A DNA stretch of 20,498 nucleotides, from NCBI RefSeq assembly GCF_000716595.1, contig NZ_JNXC01000055.1, forward strand, positions 1 through 20,498, written 5' to 3'. The position numbers were made by a program, and so were the translations under genes. A model generated the notes under the pieces. The model made no database searches and had not been told where the DNA came from. It worked only from the letters and a program-made list of their open reading frames with translations. Source of the stretch: Saccharothrix sp. NRRL B-16314 (lineage in GTDB: Bacteria; Actinomycetota; Actinomycetes; Mycobacteriales; Pseudonocardiaceae). Below, piece after piece: positions 7,673-15,461 of this stretch (positions are counted from its first letter, which is position 1; the number at the start of each line of letters is the position of its first letter).

Positions 7673-8630
7673 TGGACGCGGCTGATGGGTGGGCGGCCGT
7701 CGAGTGCGGTGTGACCGCGTTCAGTGTTGTAGTGGTCGAGCCAGGGTGCCAGTGCAGCGGTGCGGGCGGTGTTGTCGGGGTAGACGTCGTGGTAGGCCCA
7801 TTCGGTCTGCAGGGTGCGGTTGAACCGCTCCACTTTGCCGTTCTGCCAGGGGCAATGGGGCTTGATGGTCTTGTGGTGTGCGTCGATCGCGGTGATCGCG
7901 GCGGCGAAGTCGCGGGAGATCAGGTAGTTCTTGGCGTTGTCGGTCAGCACGCGGCGCAGGCGTGGAACGCCGTTGGCGGCGAACCAGGCGGCGGCGCGGA
8001 GCAGGAAGCCCGCGCAGGTCGTCCCGCGTTCGTCCGTGAGGATTTCGGCGTAGGCGAGGCGGGAGTGGTCGTCGACGGCGGCGTGGACGTAGTCGTAACC
8101 CAGACCCCGCGACGTGCCGGGGCGGGTGCCGCGGCCGTGGGCCCGCCAACCGCCTCCGGGCGGGATCCTGCCGATCTTCTTGACGTCCAGGTGCACCAGG
8201 TCGCCCGCGGCGGCGTGCTCGTAGCGCAGGGTGGTGTGCCGGGTGGCTCGGATGCGGTGTCCGGTCAGCGGATCGCACTCCGCCAGCCGCGGCAGACCGC
8301 GTCGGAGCAGCACGCGGGACACCGTGCGGGCCGGGACGCCGGTGGCGAGGCCGATCCGGGCCGGGCCGGGCCGCACCGCAGCCGTGTCCGGGCGGCGATG
8401 ACCCGGTCCTCGGCCTCGGCCGGGGTGCGGGTGGGCATCCGATGCGGCCGGCTGGACCGATCGGCCAAGCCCGCCCTGCCCTCCTCGCGGAACCGGCGCA
8501 CCCAGCGGTGCGCGCACTGCCGCGAGACACCCAACTCCTTGGCCACGTGAGCGACCGGTCTGCCAGCGGTGACCCGTTCAACCAGGACCAGGCGTCCATG
8601 CACGGTCAGGCGGGCGTTAGCGTGTCCCAT
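7657..8630 (-). pseudogene. IS481-family transposase, one frameshift
   Basis: Joined across two frames the product is about 320 residues. It has an N-terminal HTH (VTAGRPVAHVAKELGVSRQ, CAHRWVRRFREEGRAGL) followed by a DDE integrase core: HLDVKKIGRIP, DDHSRLAYAE, VLTDNAKNYLI and CPWQNGKVERFNRTLQTEW, with the last E in the usual place. The ATG at 8630 has GGAGG six bases upstream. The frame breaks at 8356-8370, where the unit CCGGG occurs three times; removing one five-base unit restores GPARIGLATG. Slippage of this repeat is the likely cause. The catalytic residues are otherwise intact. Confidence 0.85.
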
Positions 8631-8631
8631 C

Positions 8632-8686
8632 GAGGCCTCCGGCGGTGGTGACTGACGTCGCAATCACCACCGCACCCGGAGGCCTC
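8632..8686 (-). promoter_or_regulatory. Hairpin masking the IS481 transposase ribosome binding site
   Basis: On the minus strand a 20-bp stem (arms 8664-8686, with a three-base bulge, and 8632-8651; 12-base loop) ends one base before the ATG at 8630. The GGAGG ribosome binding site lies inside the 3' arm, paired with CCTCC of the 5' arm. A transcript entering from outside would fold and hide the site; one starting inside the hairpin would not. This is the logic known for IS10 and IS50. Confidence 0.6.
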
Positions 8687-8709
8687 ACCCATGATCAAGC
8701 CGACACACC

Positions 8710-8735
8710 GTCACCAACGTGTTGACCAGGTACAT
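8710..8735 (-). repeat. IS481 right inverted repeat
   Basis: Partner of 7647-7672, followed directly by CTAG, the duplicated target. Confidence 0.8.
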
Positions 8736-8860
8736 CTAGGCCAGGTGAGATCGGGGCACCGATGGCGATCTGTCCACAAGCGGGAGCCGGCCGTTGTCAA
8801 TTGAGGCCAGCCTCCTGATCAAGTCGACATCGAGATCGGCGAGTCCTACGTCGCCGCGGT
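8736..8860. other. Flank between IS481 and CRISPR remnant
   Basis: No gene is recognised. The minus-strand frame across this stretch and the CRISPR repeats (to about 9017) shows the typical spurious PRMRG/PRTRG translation of type I-E repeats and is not a gene. Confidence 0.4.
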
Positions 8861-8949
8861 GAGACCATCCCCGCGTGCGTGGGACGACGCCGAGCCGCCG
8901 TCTGTCCGGTTTCTTGTCCACGAACCACCCCCGCATGCGCGGGGACGAC
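8861..8949 (-). CRISPR. Degenerate two-repeat type I-E-like CRISPR remnant
   Basis: Two imperfect repeats, 8861-8888 and 8921-8949, flank a 32-base interval (8889-8920), the usual type I-E spacer length. On the minus strand the repeats read GTCGTCCCCGCGCATGCGGG then GGTGG, and GTCGTCCCACGCACGCGGGG then ATGG. Both match the actinobacterial I-E pattern with a central palindrome. The first has lost one base. No third repeat is present one period away on either side and no cas genes are in the window, so this is a relic and unlikely to be functional. Confidence 0.65.
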
Positions 8950-8965
8950 CAACCTGCACGCCGTC

Positions 8966-9639
8966 GGCGCCCGTTCAGCGGCGGCACCTCCAACCTCCAG
9001 CCCTCGGTCAGCAGCATCGTCAGCGACTGCAGGAACTGGTCGACGGCAGGGAGGGCGCGCCGTCGTGCACCCCCTGGTCGCGAACACCGACCGGAGCTCT
9101 GGTGGCGTGTACGTAGAGGTACCCATGCCCTATCGGGAATCCATGCGGATCACCGTGCAGCACAACCCGAACTTCTACCACGTGGCGTACCGCGATTTTG
9201 CCTCGGTGGACGGGATTCGTGCGTTCAACAGGTCCGATCGCGCGGAGGACGTGCTGGCGAATGTTGCGCGCCTCCGGCACCTGTGATCCGAAGCCAGCCG
9301 CACCCGGTGCCACGACCGCCAGCAGGACGGTTAGGGGTCTGGCCGGCGGCCGGGTGCCGCTCGCGCAGCTGACCGGACCGGGCAGCATCAACGCCTTGCG
9401 GCTCAGGTTGCCCGCGTACGACAACTCGCTGCGGCTGCGGCACACGGTCGACGGGAACACCACAGTGGACAGTCCGGTCGAGGAGTTCTCCGGAAGCGGA
9501 CTGCGACAGGCCGCCGTGCGGTCGCTCATGTTCGCGATCGACGGCCGTGGCACGCCAGCTGGTGGCCCATGCCATACCGGTCCTCCGCGGTGGTCGAGCT
9601 CGTGAACCCTGCGCTGGCTTCGCGGGTGACGGCGTGAAT
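8966..9639 (+). pseudogene. DUF2961 (GH172-type) protein, C-terminal relic with several frameshifts
   Basis: Pieces of one protein appear in successive plus-strand frames. They are [16 protein letters not shown] near 8980, [12 protein letters not shown] near 9030, then [20 protein letters not shown] and [20 protein letters not shown] at 9075-9280. A one-base shift near 9263 leads to DPKPAAPGA and [18 protein letters not shown]. Another shift near 9550 leads to [20 protein letters not shown], stopping at 9639. The paired MPYR motifs and this order fit DUF2961 proteins, some of which are glycoside hydrolases of family GH172. At least four frame changes and the missing N-terminal half make it non-functional. 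The 5' limit is approximate. Confidence 0.65.
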
Positions 9640-9654
9640 CCGCAGGTCAACAGC

Positions 9655-9675
9655 ACCTAACAAAGTCCTACTAGT
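9655..9675 (-). repeat. 21-bp inverted copy of the sequence at 20400-20420 (probable IS end)
   Basis: The reverse complement begins ACTAGTAGGACTTTGTTAGG and matches 20400-20420 at 20 of 21 bases. The contained TAG/CTAG and the lack of internal transposase sequence suggest the tip of an IS element left after deletion. It lies 14 bases past the stop of the caspase gene and 16 bases after the DUF2961 relic. Confidence 0.6.
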
Positions 9676-9688
9676 GCTCGGCTGCCCG

Positions 9689-12600
9689 TTACAGCCGGCG
9701 AAGCGGCAGCGCGCGCCCCTCCCTCTCGGCATCGTGGTTTGCCGCGAAGTGGATGCCCAATACTTCTCCATTGTCCACGCGGATGAGTGGAGCTCCGGCC
9801 GTGCCTGGTCCGGTCGTGCAGTCGTGCCGAACCACCGTGGTGTCGGTCCCCAGTACTCGACCCGGCATCACGTGCTTCAGCCCGTCGGCCGCTGTGCCGC
9901 ACACCGGGTGCCCGACGACGGCCACCAGCGTGCCACGAACCGGCGCGGGTGCGAGCCGCAGCGGCTCAGGAAGGTTCGGGCCGGGTTCCAGGTGTAGCAG
10001 CACCACTCCCGGATTGGTGGCTGGCTCCCTGATGTCCACCACGGTGAACTGCTGCGGGGTCGGCGGCTTCTCCGCACCGAAGTCGACCTGCACGGGGCGG
10101 ACGAGCTTCGGGATCCTGCCGGTGCGATCCAGGCAGTGTTCGACGACGAACGGCGAGGTCGCGACCACGCCAGGGGCAATAAGGAAACCTGTGCCGCTAA
10201 ACTCGTGAGCGGTATCTTGTGGCTCGACCCGGCACACTGCAGCGATCACGTCGTGCAGCCGCTGCGGAGCGTCGACGAGGTCGTCCCGCCCGAAGGTCGG
10301 TACGTCGAACGTCCCGTCGTGCACGAGGAATGTGGGCCGGTCCGCCGCCCACGCGGTCCACGGCGAACCGGGGACGAGATTGGTGGCGATGTCGACGAAA
10401 TCCGGCTCAGCCTTCCGCCCTGTCCTGCGCATCCACTCGTAGAGGCCCACAAGTCCAGCGGAGAACGTTGGCACCCCCAGCGCAAGCGCCTCCTCGAAGT
10501 GCTTGTCCGCGTAGTCGGGAAGGCAAAGCCCTGCCAGCACGTGGCTGTCGGGCAGCCGGGGAAAGTCTCGCAGCATGTTCCTCAACGCCACACGGGCGAA
10601 CCGCTTAGCGTCACCCTGCTGCACGAGCCGGTACCCGCTGACGCAGCCCAGTAGCGGGTCGAGCCACTTGCCGCTCAGCAGGTCAACCAGCGCACGTCCC
10701 TGCGGAGCGGGCCCACCGGTCGAGTAGTAGCGCTGAGCCAGCTCGATCCGGCGCAGCCCACGCAGGTCGATTCGACCACGTGAGTCGTGGGCCATCGCAG
10801 GCAACTGGTACTGCTGCACCTCCACCTGGCTGCCCTTTTCGAGCACGACGACCAGCACGGCAACCCGTCCCGGCAACGGGCTCACGGCGTAGCGCGTCGG
10901 TGTGTGTCCCGGGATACGCAACTCCAACCGCACCTGGTCCGGTGGCAACGCCACGTACCGTTGTGCCGCCACCGGGAACTCGGCCAAGATCTCGAATGAG
11001 CCCATTCCGAGGGTACGGCCATCACCGCCGCGGACGACGAGTTCCGCCCCGACCGGCAAACCACCCTCTCGATTGGAGCCGAGTATGACGAGCGCCATGG
11101 GGCGATCGCCGCGCACATCGGCCACGCCGAGCTCGCGCAGTCGGGGTGCCTCCGCACCATTGGCCGCCAACGCCGCGAACGCCAGTAGCGAGGCCAACGA
11201 CGGCCTGGCGATCGGCGGCATCCGGTTGGCGAGCCGCACGTATCCGAACTCGTCCGCGCGGATGCGATGCGTTGCCAGCAGTTCGACGACATGAGGAGCC
11301 AGCCGTGAGGCCGATGCCTCGACCGCCGTCGATGTGGTGCCGCCCGGTTCGACCTCGACCAACCGCTCGCCGCCGCCGTCCGGCAGCACCATCCGTACCC
11401 GATACAGCCCCGGAGGCAGGTCCGCCACCACGTCACCGAAACCCGTGGCCACCTGCCTATTCTCGTTGTCGCACACGGCGATCGTGGCGGACTTGTCCGG
11501 GCAGCGCACCTCCAGGCGGCCTGTGGACGGCACGTCATCCCCGGTGCTCTCCAGCGCGGGCACTTGGCGGGCGGCTGGCTCCCGCACGTCCGAAACACCA
11601 TCTGGCTGGTACGGACCACCACCGGGCAGGTACGGACCGCCGCCCGGCTGGTACGAACCGCCATGCGGCTGGTACGGACCGCCCTCCGGAGTGGGCGGAT
11701 CGGAAGGGGCCGACGGCGGAGTGAGCGGGTGTGCGCCCTTGAGTTCTAGAGGGATGACCATCGACTCGTAGACCTGGTGGCTTTCCTTCGCCTCGGTGAA
11801 CCCGTCGGCGCAGGCGCGGAAGGTGTAGTCGAATGGCGGCAGTTCCACCACCGACGTCCGCGCGACGGGTGGTCTGAAGGTCTTCCGCAATCCGTCGAAG
11901 CCCGGTTGTGGGCTCGCCACACTGAGAGTGCAGCCCCTGCGGGCGGCGCCTGGGGCCACTTGGATGTGGACGGTCACCGCAGGCACCTCGTCCGGTGGAA
12001 CCCTGGTCATCACGACGTCTTCCGCGCCGGTCATTGGCATTTGCGGCTGCTGAACGAACCCCTCGGCGCCCGACATGCCCGCCAATCGCCTGCCGACGGC
12101 GGTTTTCACGTGCTGGGACAGCGTGCTGAACCGGACCACGTACTGCTGTTCGCGGTGCGACCACGCCAATGCCGTGCTCGCCCCACGCAGTCCCTCCACC
12201 AGCAGCGGCGTGAATACACCCTGATTGAGCACCGCGTTCGCGGCGGCACGCTGGCCCAGGGAGGTGGCGTACAGGATGTGCTGGTTGGCGACCACGGGAT
12301 CGCCAGCACGCTCCGGGACCCACGCGGCGCCCAGCGAGCCGACCATCGGCCGGAAACTGTCTTGGAGGGCAAGGTCGCGGCAGGCGTCGATGAAGAAGAA
12401 CTGCTCCAGGGGAGCCACACCGCGCAGTTCCGTGACCACTGCCGAGAACAGGACGAGGAGGTTTTTGTCCCGCCCCCAGACCTTTACATTGGACGGCACC
12501 AGCACCGGTTCGCCAGGCGCCCCAACCTCGATGCCGGGTGAGGTGAGCCCGTGACCCGCGTAATGGAAGAACAAGCGGTCTGCGTCGGTCGCGCCACCCG

Positions 12601-12826
12601 AGGACACCTCGTACAAAGCGGTGCGAATGCCTTCCGAGGTGGCGGGGCCGTGCGGTTGTGGGACGGGCTCGTGCGGACTGAGTAGCAGGCGCAAGTTTTC
12701 TTGCGGTACACCGCCCGCGTCAGTGGCCCAGTCCGCGAACCGCAGGGCATCTGCGACCGCTCCCTTTAGCGCCAGGTTCTCGTTCTCGTAGTGGTCGATG
12801 CCGACCACGATCGCGAAGTTGGCCAC
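9689..12826 (-). CDS. Caspase-like protease fused to a trypsin-like pseudoprotease domain
   Basis: A 1045-residue cytosolic protein with no signal peptide. Residues 1-270 form a peptidase C14 (caspase-like) domain: ANFAIVVGIDHYENENLALKG, catalytic His92 in FFHYAGHG and Cys149 in FFIDACRD. Two beta-rich segments (about 280-365 and 435-505) flank a proline/glycine linker with four seven-residue GGPYQPx-like repeats (382-410). Residues 510-860 are unrecognised. Residues 870-1045 follow the trypsin-like fold (GTGFLIAPGVVAT... GTAGAPLIRVDNGEVLGIHF), but the expected His, Asp and Ser positions are Phe893, Gly940 and Ala1010, so this part should be inactive. The GTG start at 12826 has GGGGAGG five bases upstream, only 12 bases after the protease gene. 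Likely last gene of the operon; role in a protease cascade is inferred. Confidence 0.8.
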   Translation of the reverse strand: MANFAIVVGIDHYENENLALKGAVADALRFADWATDAGGVPQENLRLLLSPHEPVPQPHGPATSEGIRTALYEVSSGGATDADRLFFHYAGHGLTSPGIEVGAPGEPVLVPSNVKVWGRDKNLLVLFSAVVTELRGVAPLEQFFFIDACRDLALQDSFRPMVGSLGAAWVPERAGDPVVANQHILYATSLGQRAAANAVLNQGVFTPLLVEGLRGASTALAWSHREQQYVVRFSTLSQHVKTAVGRRLAGMSGAEGFVQQPQMPMTGAEDVVMTRVPPDEVPAVTVHIQVAPGAARRGCTLSVASPQPGFDGLRKTFRPPVARTSVVELPPFDYTFRACADGFTEAKESHQVYESMVIPLELKGAHPLTPPSAPSDPPTPEGGPYQPHGGSYQPGGGPYLPGGGPYQPDGVSDVREPAARQVPALESTGDDVPSTGRLEVRCPDKSATIAVCDNENRQVATGFGDVVADLPPGLYRVRMVLPDGGGERLVEVEPGGTTSTAVEASASRLAPHVVELLATHRIRADEFGYVRLANRMPPIARPSLASLLAFAALAANGAEAPRLRELGVADVRGDRPMALVILGSNREGGLPVGAELVVRGGDGRTLGMGSFEILAEFPVAAQRYVALPPDQVRLELRIPGHTPTRYAVSPLPGRVAVLVVVLEKGSQVEVQQYQLPAMAHDSRGRIDLRGLRRIELAQRYYSTGGPAPQGRALVDLLSGKWLDPLLGCVSGYRLVQQGDAKRFARVALRNMLRDFPRLPDSHVLAGLCLPDYADKHFEEALALGVPTFSAGLVGLYEWMRRTGRKAEPDFVDIATNLVPGSPWTAWAADRPTFLVHDGTFDVPTFGRDDLVDAPQRLHDVIAAVCRVEPQDTAHEFSGTGFLIAPGVVATSPFVVEHCLDRTGRIPKLVRPVQVDFGAEKPPTPQQFTVVDIREPATNPGVVLLHLEPGPNLPEPLRLAPAPVRGTLVAVVGHPVCGTAADGLKHVMPGRVLGTDTTVVRHDCTTGPGTAGAPLIRVDNGEVLGIHFAANHDAEREGRALPLRRL
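11597..11683 (-). repeat. Tandem repeat encoding a Gly/Pro/Tyr linker
   Basis: Four 21-bp units, plus one codon, encode the seven-residue pattern GG(P/S)Y(Q/L)P(x) at residues 382-410 of the caspase-like protein. It probably forms a flexible linker and is a site where unit number could vary. Confidence 0.8.
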
Positions 12827-12838
12827 GTCGCCTCCCCG

Positions 12839-13882
12839 TCAGTCGAACTCGACGCCGGCCTTCGCCAGCAGCGGGTCGTCGTGCAGCGTCCAGAGGGCGA
12901 CCGCGTAGTTGCGCTCGAGGTAGGCGCCGCCGAAGTGCAGTCCGACGACCTGGTTGCTCTCCAGGTCCACCACGCACGACCCGGAGTTGCCGCCCAACGT
13001 CGAGCAGTCGTGGTAGAACGTCCCCTCCTCATAGGACATCACGCCGCCGGGCTGGAGGCGTTTGACGTTGTAGATGTCGCCGAACACCTGGTGCATCGCA
13101 TGCGCCCGGTTGCGCGTGTCGTAGGCGGGGTAGCCCATCGTGTAGACCACGCTGCCCATCAGTGGTTCCGGCGGATCCGACCGGACCGCGAAGTGCCCGA
13201 CTCCGTCGGCGAAGTACGGCGAGTCCCGGTCGACCTTGAACAACGCGAGGTCAGGCCGCGGCGGGTAGCCCGGGTGCACGCCAACCAGTTCCACGACGTC
13301 GACGCGGTTCGAACCGCCCGCGTCGGGGTCGTCACTGAAGTCGACCGTCGACGTCCGCGGCCGGTAATGACCGTTCGGTTCGCACATTAGCTTCGCCACG
13401 TGTCCGTTGGTCATCAGCACGTCTTCGCCCACGAGGAACCCGGTACCGAGATAGGGAAGGCCGCCCGGCAGGGGGTGCGCCCACTGGATTCGGCCCACCC
13501 TCCGGGAGGCTTGCATGATAGGCCTGCGGTAGGTCGTCAGACCGAGCCACGGCACCTTGGGTGGCTGAAAGTCGCCGTCGCGCATCAGGAGCGCGGGACG
13601 AAGCGCGAGGTTGACGATGGCTTCGAGGCCATCGGCTTCGACTTCGGTCAGGTCCGCGTGCCCGCCTGCCACGCGCAGCTTCTCCAGCGCCCGCAGGCCT
13701 TGTTCGACCATGTCGTCCTGGCGCTTGAACTCAGGCGCGTCCAGGTCGACCTTCGGACCGGCGATCGCACGGGTGTGGATGGCGGTGGCAAGCAGTTCCT
13801 TGCCGTTGTCGCGGACATACGCAGCGAGTTCGTCGAGGCTGTCCGTGAGGCGGAGCGCTTCGGTGATCACGGGGCGGGGCAT
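12839..13882 (-). CDS. Trypsin-like serine protease with helical N-terminal domain
   Basis: A 347-residue intracellular protease without a signal peptide. Residues 1-110 are mostly helical (DSLDELAAYVRDNGKELL, then MVEQGLRALEKLRVAGG and EADGLEAIVNLALRPALL) and may be an adaptor or recruitment module; I cannot name it. Residues 145-335 are a trypsin-like domain with a complete triad: His161 in LMTNGHVA, Asp211 in RPDLALFKVD, Ser300 in LGGNSGSC. The ATG at 13882 has AAGGAGG five bases upstream, which sets the start; a longer frame to 14935 is an overlap with the neighbour gene. It follows the amidohydrolase gene by 11 bases and precedes the caspase gene by 12, so the three form one operon. Substrate unknown; a cascade partner is plausible. 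Confidence 0.85.
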   Translation of the reverse strand: MPRPVITEALRLTDSLDELAAYVRDNGKELLATAIHTRAIAGPKVDLDAPEFKRQDDMVEQGLRALEKLRVAGGHADLTEVEADGLEAIVNLALRPALLMRDGDFQPPKVPWLGLTTYRRPIMQASRRVGRIQWAHPLPGGLPYLGTGFLVGEDVLMTNGHVAKLMCEPNGHYRPRTSTVDFSDDPDAGGSNRVDVVELVGVHPGYPPRPDLALFKVDRDSPYFADGVGHFAVRSDPPEPLMGSVVYTMGYPAYDTRNRAHAMHQVFGDIYNVKRLQPGGVMSYEEGTFYHDCSTLGGNSGSCVVDLESNQVVGLHFGGAYLERNYAVALWTLHDDPLLAKAGVEFD

Positions 13883-13893
13883 CGTCGCCTCCT

Positions 13894-15285
13894 TCAGGGT
13901 CGGTGTGCGAGCCACGAGGGCATTCGATCGGGCGCGAAGCGGCGGTAGCGCTCGGCCAGGCGTCTGGCGTTGCGGTTGTCGGCGTTGTCGAAGCCGAGGA
14001 ATGTCAGTGCATTGGTACCCATGAACGCTTCCTTGCGTTCGCGTCCGAATTCGGCTTCGTAACGGGACTCGTAGGTGTCCAGGAACCGGTCGTAGCCGTC
14101 TTGTTGGGCGACCATGTACCAGTCGGAGCCGTACATGAGGCGCTGGTGGAGGTTTTCGTCCTCCGCGGACAGTTCGCGCAGCATCGCGAAATACGAGTCG
14201 ACCTCGGCGGCGGAGCCGACTCCGTGGTTGCCGACGTCGCCGTACAGACCGGGGTGGGTCGTCATCGCCTCGGCGATCCGGTGCGGCCACCGGGCCTCCG
14301 ACGACCCACCGAAATGACCCAGGTTGAGGTGCAGGCCCGGGTGGCGGTCGAGCAGGGCCGACCACTCCTCGGGGCGCCCGAAGCCTGAGTACGCCGAATC
14401 GGCGTGGATCGAGTCCGCGCTGTGCGCGGTGACGGGCACCTGGTCCGTGACGCACCAAGCCGCCAGCTCGTCCACGATGTTGTCCAACCGCTTCGCCTCG
14501 CGCTCGGACAGGCTGCGGCGCGCCCGATTGCCGGTCGGCCGCCACCCCATCGGCGGGTACACCTTCACACCGACGAAGCCGTACTGGAGAACCGCGAGTT
14601 TGACCTGATCCAACGGCGTCTCGATAGGCTCGGTCCGTTCGGCGCGCAACTGGCGCAGCGGGTCGAATCCGACGAACGGATGCAGCCGCACCTTTCCGGT
14701 GTTCGGCAAGAGACCGCGCATCGACGCTCGGCTGAGCTTCTCGAACAACACCATCTGCTGGCGACGGGTCGACACCCCTCTGTCGCCCAGCCCGGTGCCC
14801 AAGTCGACCAACAGTGGCACGGCGAGGTCCAGCCTGTCGTCGAAGTCGGTGGCCAGGTCCGCGACGAGGTCCAGCCGGGACCGTGTGAACAGCGTGACGA
14901 AGCGCAACAGGCGCCGAACGTCGCCGAAGCCGCACGACTCCAGCCCCGCCTCACCCTTTTCGGCGGCGAGGGCCTCACCGGCGCTCGCCAACAGGTCGGG
15001 GTTCGTGGCGGCCAGCACGGCGTACGAGGACTCGACCTGGGCGTCCAGGTCCGTGCGTCGCACTGACGGGCTCACACCCTCCAAGCCGCCGCCATCCGCC
15101 AGCAGGGTGTTCAGCTGAGCCAGGTCTCGCGTGTGATCCGCGGCGAAGCCCTGCAGCGCGAAGTCGAGCAGACCCGCGACGGCCGCACCGAGTCTCGCAT
15201 TGTGCAGGAACACCCGCTGCACGAAGCCGAACACCGGCAAGTCGTCAGCGTTGAAGACGTGGCAATGGACATCGACGGTGGCCAT
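13894..15285 (-). CDS. Amidohydrolase-superfamily metal-dependent hydrolase
   Basis: A 463-residue TIM-barrel enzyme of the amidohydrolase (PF04909-like) group. Metal-site residues are visible in order: His7-x-His9 in VDVHCHVFN, Lys241 in GVKVYPP (possibly a bridging residue), His288 in PVTAHSAD, His324 in LNLGHFGG and Asp388 in LMYGSDW. Members hydrolyse or decarboxylate small molecules; the substrate here cannot be read from sequence. An insert of about 190 residues between strand 1 and strand 2 is longer than in simple family members. ATG 15285 is chosen because GGGAGG lies seven bases upstream and the HxH strand starts at once. It is the first gene of the operon with the two protease genes, and could be the effector or a zymogen cut by them, which is inference. 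Confidence 0.85.
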   Translation of the reverse strand: MATVDVHCHVFNADDLPVFGFVQRVFLHNARLGAAVAGLLDFALQGFAADHTRDLAQLNTLLADGGGLEGVSPSVRRTDLDAQVESSYAVLAATNPDLLASAGEALAAEKGEAGLESCGFGDVRRLLRFVTLFTRSRLDLVADLATDFDDRLDLAVPLLVDLGTGLGDRGVSTRRQQMVLFEKLSRASMRGLLPNTGKVRLHPFVGFDPLRQLRAERTEPIETPLDQVKLAVLQYGFVGVKVYPPMGWRPTGNRARRSLSEREAKRLDNIVDELAAWCVTDQVPVTAHSADSIHADSAYSGFGRPEEWSALLDRHPGLHLNLGHFGGSSEARWPHRIAEAMTTHPGLYGDVGNHGVGSAAEVDSYFAMLRELSAEDENLHQRLMYGSDWYMVAQQDGYDRFLDTYESRYEAEFGRERKEAFMGTNALTFLGFDNADNRNARRLAERYRRFAPDRMPSWLAHRP

Positions 15286-15389
15286 GGGGCGACCTCCCGC
15301 TCCAACGTGATAACTGGTTCTCGCCCGTTCAGCGAGCTTCGTTACGGCCTTTCGGAGCAATGTGCAGGAGAGGTCACTCGATCGGGCTA
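15286..15389 (-). promoter_or_regulatory. Truncated upstream region of the protease operon
   Basis: Only 104 bases separate the amidohydrolase start from the IS630 element. The operon promoter must lie here, in the element, or beyond 16655. I see no convincing -35/-10 pair. The pre-insertion sequence would join 15389 to 16656 with one TA. Confidence 0.4.
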
Positions 15390-15421
15390 GTGCGGTGACC
15401 ACATACATTCACCGGGTTGGG
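15390..15421 (+). repeat. IS630 left inverted repeat
   Basis: This end begins GTGCGGTGACCACATA and pairs with 16622-16653 with about five mismatches; TA precedes it. Confidence 0.8.
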
Positions 15422-15461
15422 GACACGCCGGTCAAGATCTCCGATGCCGGTTCGTGGTGAT

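Larger units (their letters stand above)
7647..8735 (-). mobile_element. IS481-family insertion sequence, CTAG target duplication
   Basis: The element has imperfect 26-bp inverted ends (7647-7672 and 8710-8735; 22 of 26 match). They read ATGTACCTGGTCA, four mismatched bases, then GTTGGTGAC. CTAG flanks both ends (7643-7646 and 8736-8739). IS481 elements are known to start TGT, end ACA and prefer NCTAGN targets, all of which fit. Its single transposase gene, on the minus strand, is frameshifted. The element interrupts the region between the small minus-strand genes and the CRISPR remnant. Confidence 0.85.

Noticed and set aside
8800..9012. Further CRISPR repeats one period outside the two found
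   Set aside because: Neither about 8800 nor about 9010 holds the CCCCGC/GCGGGG palindrome.
8736..9017. 93-codon minus-strand gene across the CRISPR remnant
   Set aside because: Its SSPRMRGW and VVPRTRGW segments are the usual false translation of type I-E repeats.
13883..14935. N-terminal extension of the trypsin-like protease to 698 residues
   Set aside because: The extension overlaps the amidohydrolase gene in another frame and is Arg/Pro-rich; ATG 13882 has a strong ribosome binding site.
15285..15408. Longer amidohydrolase start at 15408
   Set aside because: That frame begins inside the IS630 inverted repeat, and ATG 15285 has GGGAGG at the right distance.
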